64,000 bases of DNA, taken from the NCBI GenBank assembly GCA_964580465.1, contig CAZOKJ010000008.1, positions 13,926 through 77,925 on the forward strand, read 5' to 3'. The notes beneath the pieces are model-generated. The model had not been told where the DNA came from. It worked only from the letters and a program-made list of their open reading frames with translations, and ran no database searches. Origin of the DNA: Taishania sp964580465 (GTDB lineage Bacteria; Bacteroidota; Bacteroidia; Flavobacteriales_D; Crocinitomicaceae). Positions 63,024 through 64,000 of this stretch are shown here, in pieces; position 1 is the first letter of the stretch; every line of letters begins with the position of its first letter. The position numbers were made by a program, and so were the translations under genes.

Positions 63024-63757
63024 TAACGTTTCTTAGCTAAAAGGATTAAACGATCAGATGTAGAAGGGTTAAAGCTTTCTAAATCAAAACTTCCAAATGT
63101 ATGAAGCAACTCAAAATTGGTAGCTTCCAATAACTGTTTAAAATCCTCCAATTTTAAAGCTTGTACACGCTCCGTGTGATTGTGGTGTTCACCGTCCGCA
63201 TCAAATTGAATGTTTTTAAAGATGTGCTTTCCGTCGTATTCTCTTTTAATGGAGAACGTAATATCATCCACAACTTTAGTTTCTTCTTTCACCAATTGAT
63301 CCACTACTTTTTGAGCGTTCATAAAATCAATTAGCAACGAACCATTTGGATGCAACATGGTATGGATGGATTGTAACATTTTTAGGTTGTCTTCTTCTGA
63401 ATCGAAATAACCAAAACTGGTAAAGAGATTGAAAACAGCATCAAATGTATGACTTTCAATAACTTCACGCATATCGTGCACTTGGAACTGCAAGTGAGGA
63501 TTGTTAAAGTTTTCTGCATAATCGATACTTTGTTCTGAAAGGTCTACTCCTAACACTTCATAGCCGTGAGTAAACAATGTCAACGAATGGCGACCTTTAC
63601 CACAAGCTAAGTCTAGTACTTTACTACCTTGTGGCAGTTTCATAAAATCGACCAAGTTTCCAATAAAGCGCTCAGCTTCTTGGTTGTTTCTGTTTTTATA
63701 TAAAATGTGGTAATACTTAGTATCAAACCACGATGCGAACCAATTTGAATCCTCCAT
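63023..63757 (-). CDS. Class I SAM-dependent methyltransferase
   Basis: A protein of about 244 residues from the ATG at 63757 (MEDSNWFASWFDTKYYHILY). It has SAM motif I VLDLACGKGRHSL, followed by EVLGVDLS and FNLFTSFGYF. The frame is open to 63814, but the upstream part is weak. The substrate is unknown. It is coupled to the ZIP transporter by a one-base overlap. Confidence 0.88.
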   Translation of the reverse strand: MEDSNWFASWFDTKYYHILYKNRNNQEAERFIGNLVDFMKLPQGSKVLDLACGKGRHSLTLFTHGYEVLGVDLSEQSIDYAENFNNPHLQFQVHDMREVIESHTFDAVFNLFTSFGYFDSEEDNLKMLQSIHTMLHPNGSLLIDFMNAQKVVDQLVKEETKVVDDITFSIKREYDGKHIFKNIQFDADGEHHNHTERVQALKLEDFKQLLEATNFELLHTFGSFDLESFNPSTSDRLILLAKKR

Positions 63758-63817
63758 TCCACAAAAATAATCAATTTTGATAGAAGAAGATGAAATCTTA
63801 TTTTTTTCTATCATTTG

Positions 63818-63867
63818 CCGCAGATTTTGTACGGACGCGATTAATCGCGTCCGTACAAAATCTGCGG
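63818..63867. repeat. Perfect 50-bp palindrome
   Basis: Both arms read CCGCAGATTTTGTACGGACG to the centre CGATTAATCG with no mismatch and no loop. The core GACGCGATTAATCGCGTC is a type of intergenic palindrome I associate with Bacteroidota genomes. It sits upstream of the methyltransferase start and is followed by decaying repeats. Confidence 0.9.
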
Positions 63868-63925
63868 GAGGATAAAATCTGCGGGAGGAAAAATTAGGGG
63901 AGATAAAATCAGGGGGGAGAAAAAA
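63856..63925. repeat. Direct repeats extending from the palindrome arm
   Basis: AAAATCTGCGGGAGGA at the right arm is repeated at 63875-63890 and then in two degenerate copies (AAATTAGGGGAGA and AAAATCAGGGGGGAGA). This looks like tandem expansion from one arm. Confidence 0.7.
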
Positions 63926-63929
63926 TGAT

Positions 63930-63958
63930 AAAAAAAAGAAGGCAATCCTATGCCTTCT
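63930..63958 (-). terminator. Terminator of a gene beyond the right edge
   Basis: An 8-bp stem (AGAAGGCA / TGCCTTCT) with a six-base loop is followed on the minus strand by a run of T. It must serve a minus-strand gene whose end lies at or beyond about 63970; too little of that gene is visible to name it. Confidence 0.7.
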
Positions 63959-64000
63959 TCAATAATATATCAAATTAACGAGCTTAATTAATCTTGATTT

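Overview
The window is AT-rich chromosomal DNA from a member of the Bacteroidota, most likely order Flavobacteriales and plausibly the Crocinitomicaceae/Fluviicola neighbourhood. The support is: two giant secreted proteins with type IX secretion (T9SS) C-terminal sorting domains, SprB-type repeats, a complete Bat (Bacteroides aerotolerance) operon, a TamL-type lipoprotein, a HYC_CC_PP/TonB-receptor/HMA copper-type cluster, and many promoters with the Bacteroidota -7 element TAnnTTTG instead of a sigma70 -10/-35 pair. The genus is an inference. I saw no rRNA, tRNA, CRISPR array, prophage or intact insertion sequence.

Layout. 1-7509 (minus): a phosphate regulon, transcribed porin, then pstS-pstC-pstA-pstB-phoU-phoB-like regulator-PhoR-like kinase (the kinase runs off the left edge). 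The porin and pstS promoters each carry four 11-bp direct repeats at exactly the same distance from the -7 element, which looks like a Bacteroidota Pho box. 7605-9802 (minus): a lipid A-type acyltransferase and rarA. 9886-10312: a 51-bp tandem repeat broken by a 100-N scaffold gap. 10449-13569 (plus): copper-type cluster. 13693-14837: 3-hydroxyanthranilate dioxygenase, a short ORF remnant and a zinc-ribbon protein. 14887-22457 (plus): MoxR ATPase, DUF58, a BatD-like membrane protein, BatA, BatB, BatC and BatD, nearly all overlapping. 22465-30137 (minus): envelope and housekeeping genes (lipoprotein, GT9, GT2, MltD-like lytic transglycosylase, gatA, tatA, S4 and MmcQ proteins, fatty-acid desaturase). 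30312-32373 (plus): purN, marC-like and an ACT-domain protein. 32428-37785 (minus): a large SF1 helicase with a coiled-coil insert, asparaginase and fabD.

38012-42366 (minus) holds two small secreted proteins and a LamG/Ig-repeat T9SS adhesin whose signal peptide is separated from the body by a one-base frameshift. 42523-47782 holds a GNAT enzyme coupled to an aldehyde dehydrogenase, a dihydrolipoamide-dehydrogenase-like flavoprotein lacking both redox cysteines, a cysteine-synthase-family enzyme and a YkgJ-type cysteine-cluster protein. 47837-52150 is a 1437-residue glycine-rich/SprB-repeat/PKD adhesin. 52220-63757 holds a stand-alone SiaB-like kinase, an rRNA methyltransferase, tamL, GT4, an MBL hydrolase, tex, engB, a sugar transferase, a ZIP transporter and a methyltransferase. 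The right end has a perfect 50-bp palindrome with decaying direct repeats and the terminator of an off-window gene.

The strongest candidates for something undescribed are the matched Pho-box-like arrays, the PstS-like insert in PstC, the cysteine-less Lpd-like enzyme and the homopolymer frameshift that would uncouple an adhesin from its signal peptide. I see no clearly new multi-gene system.
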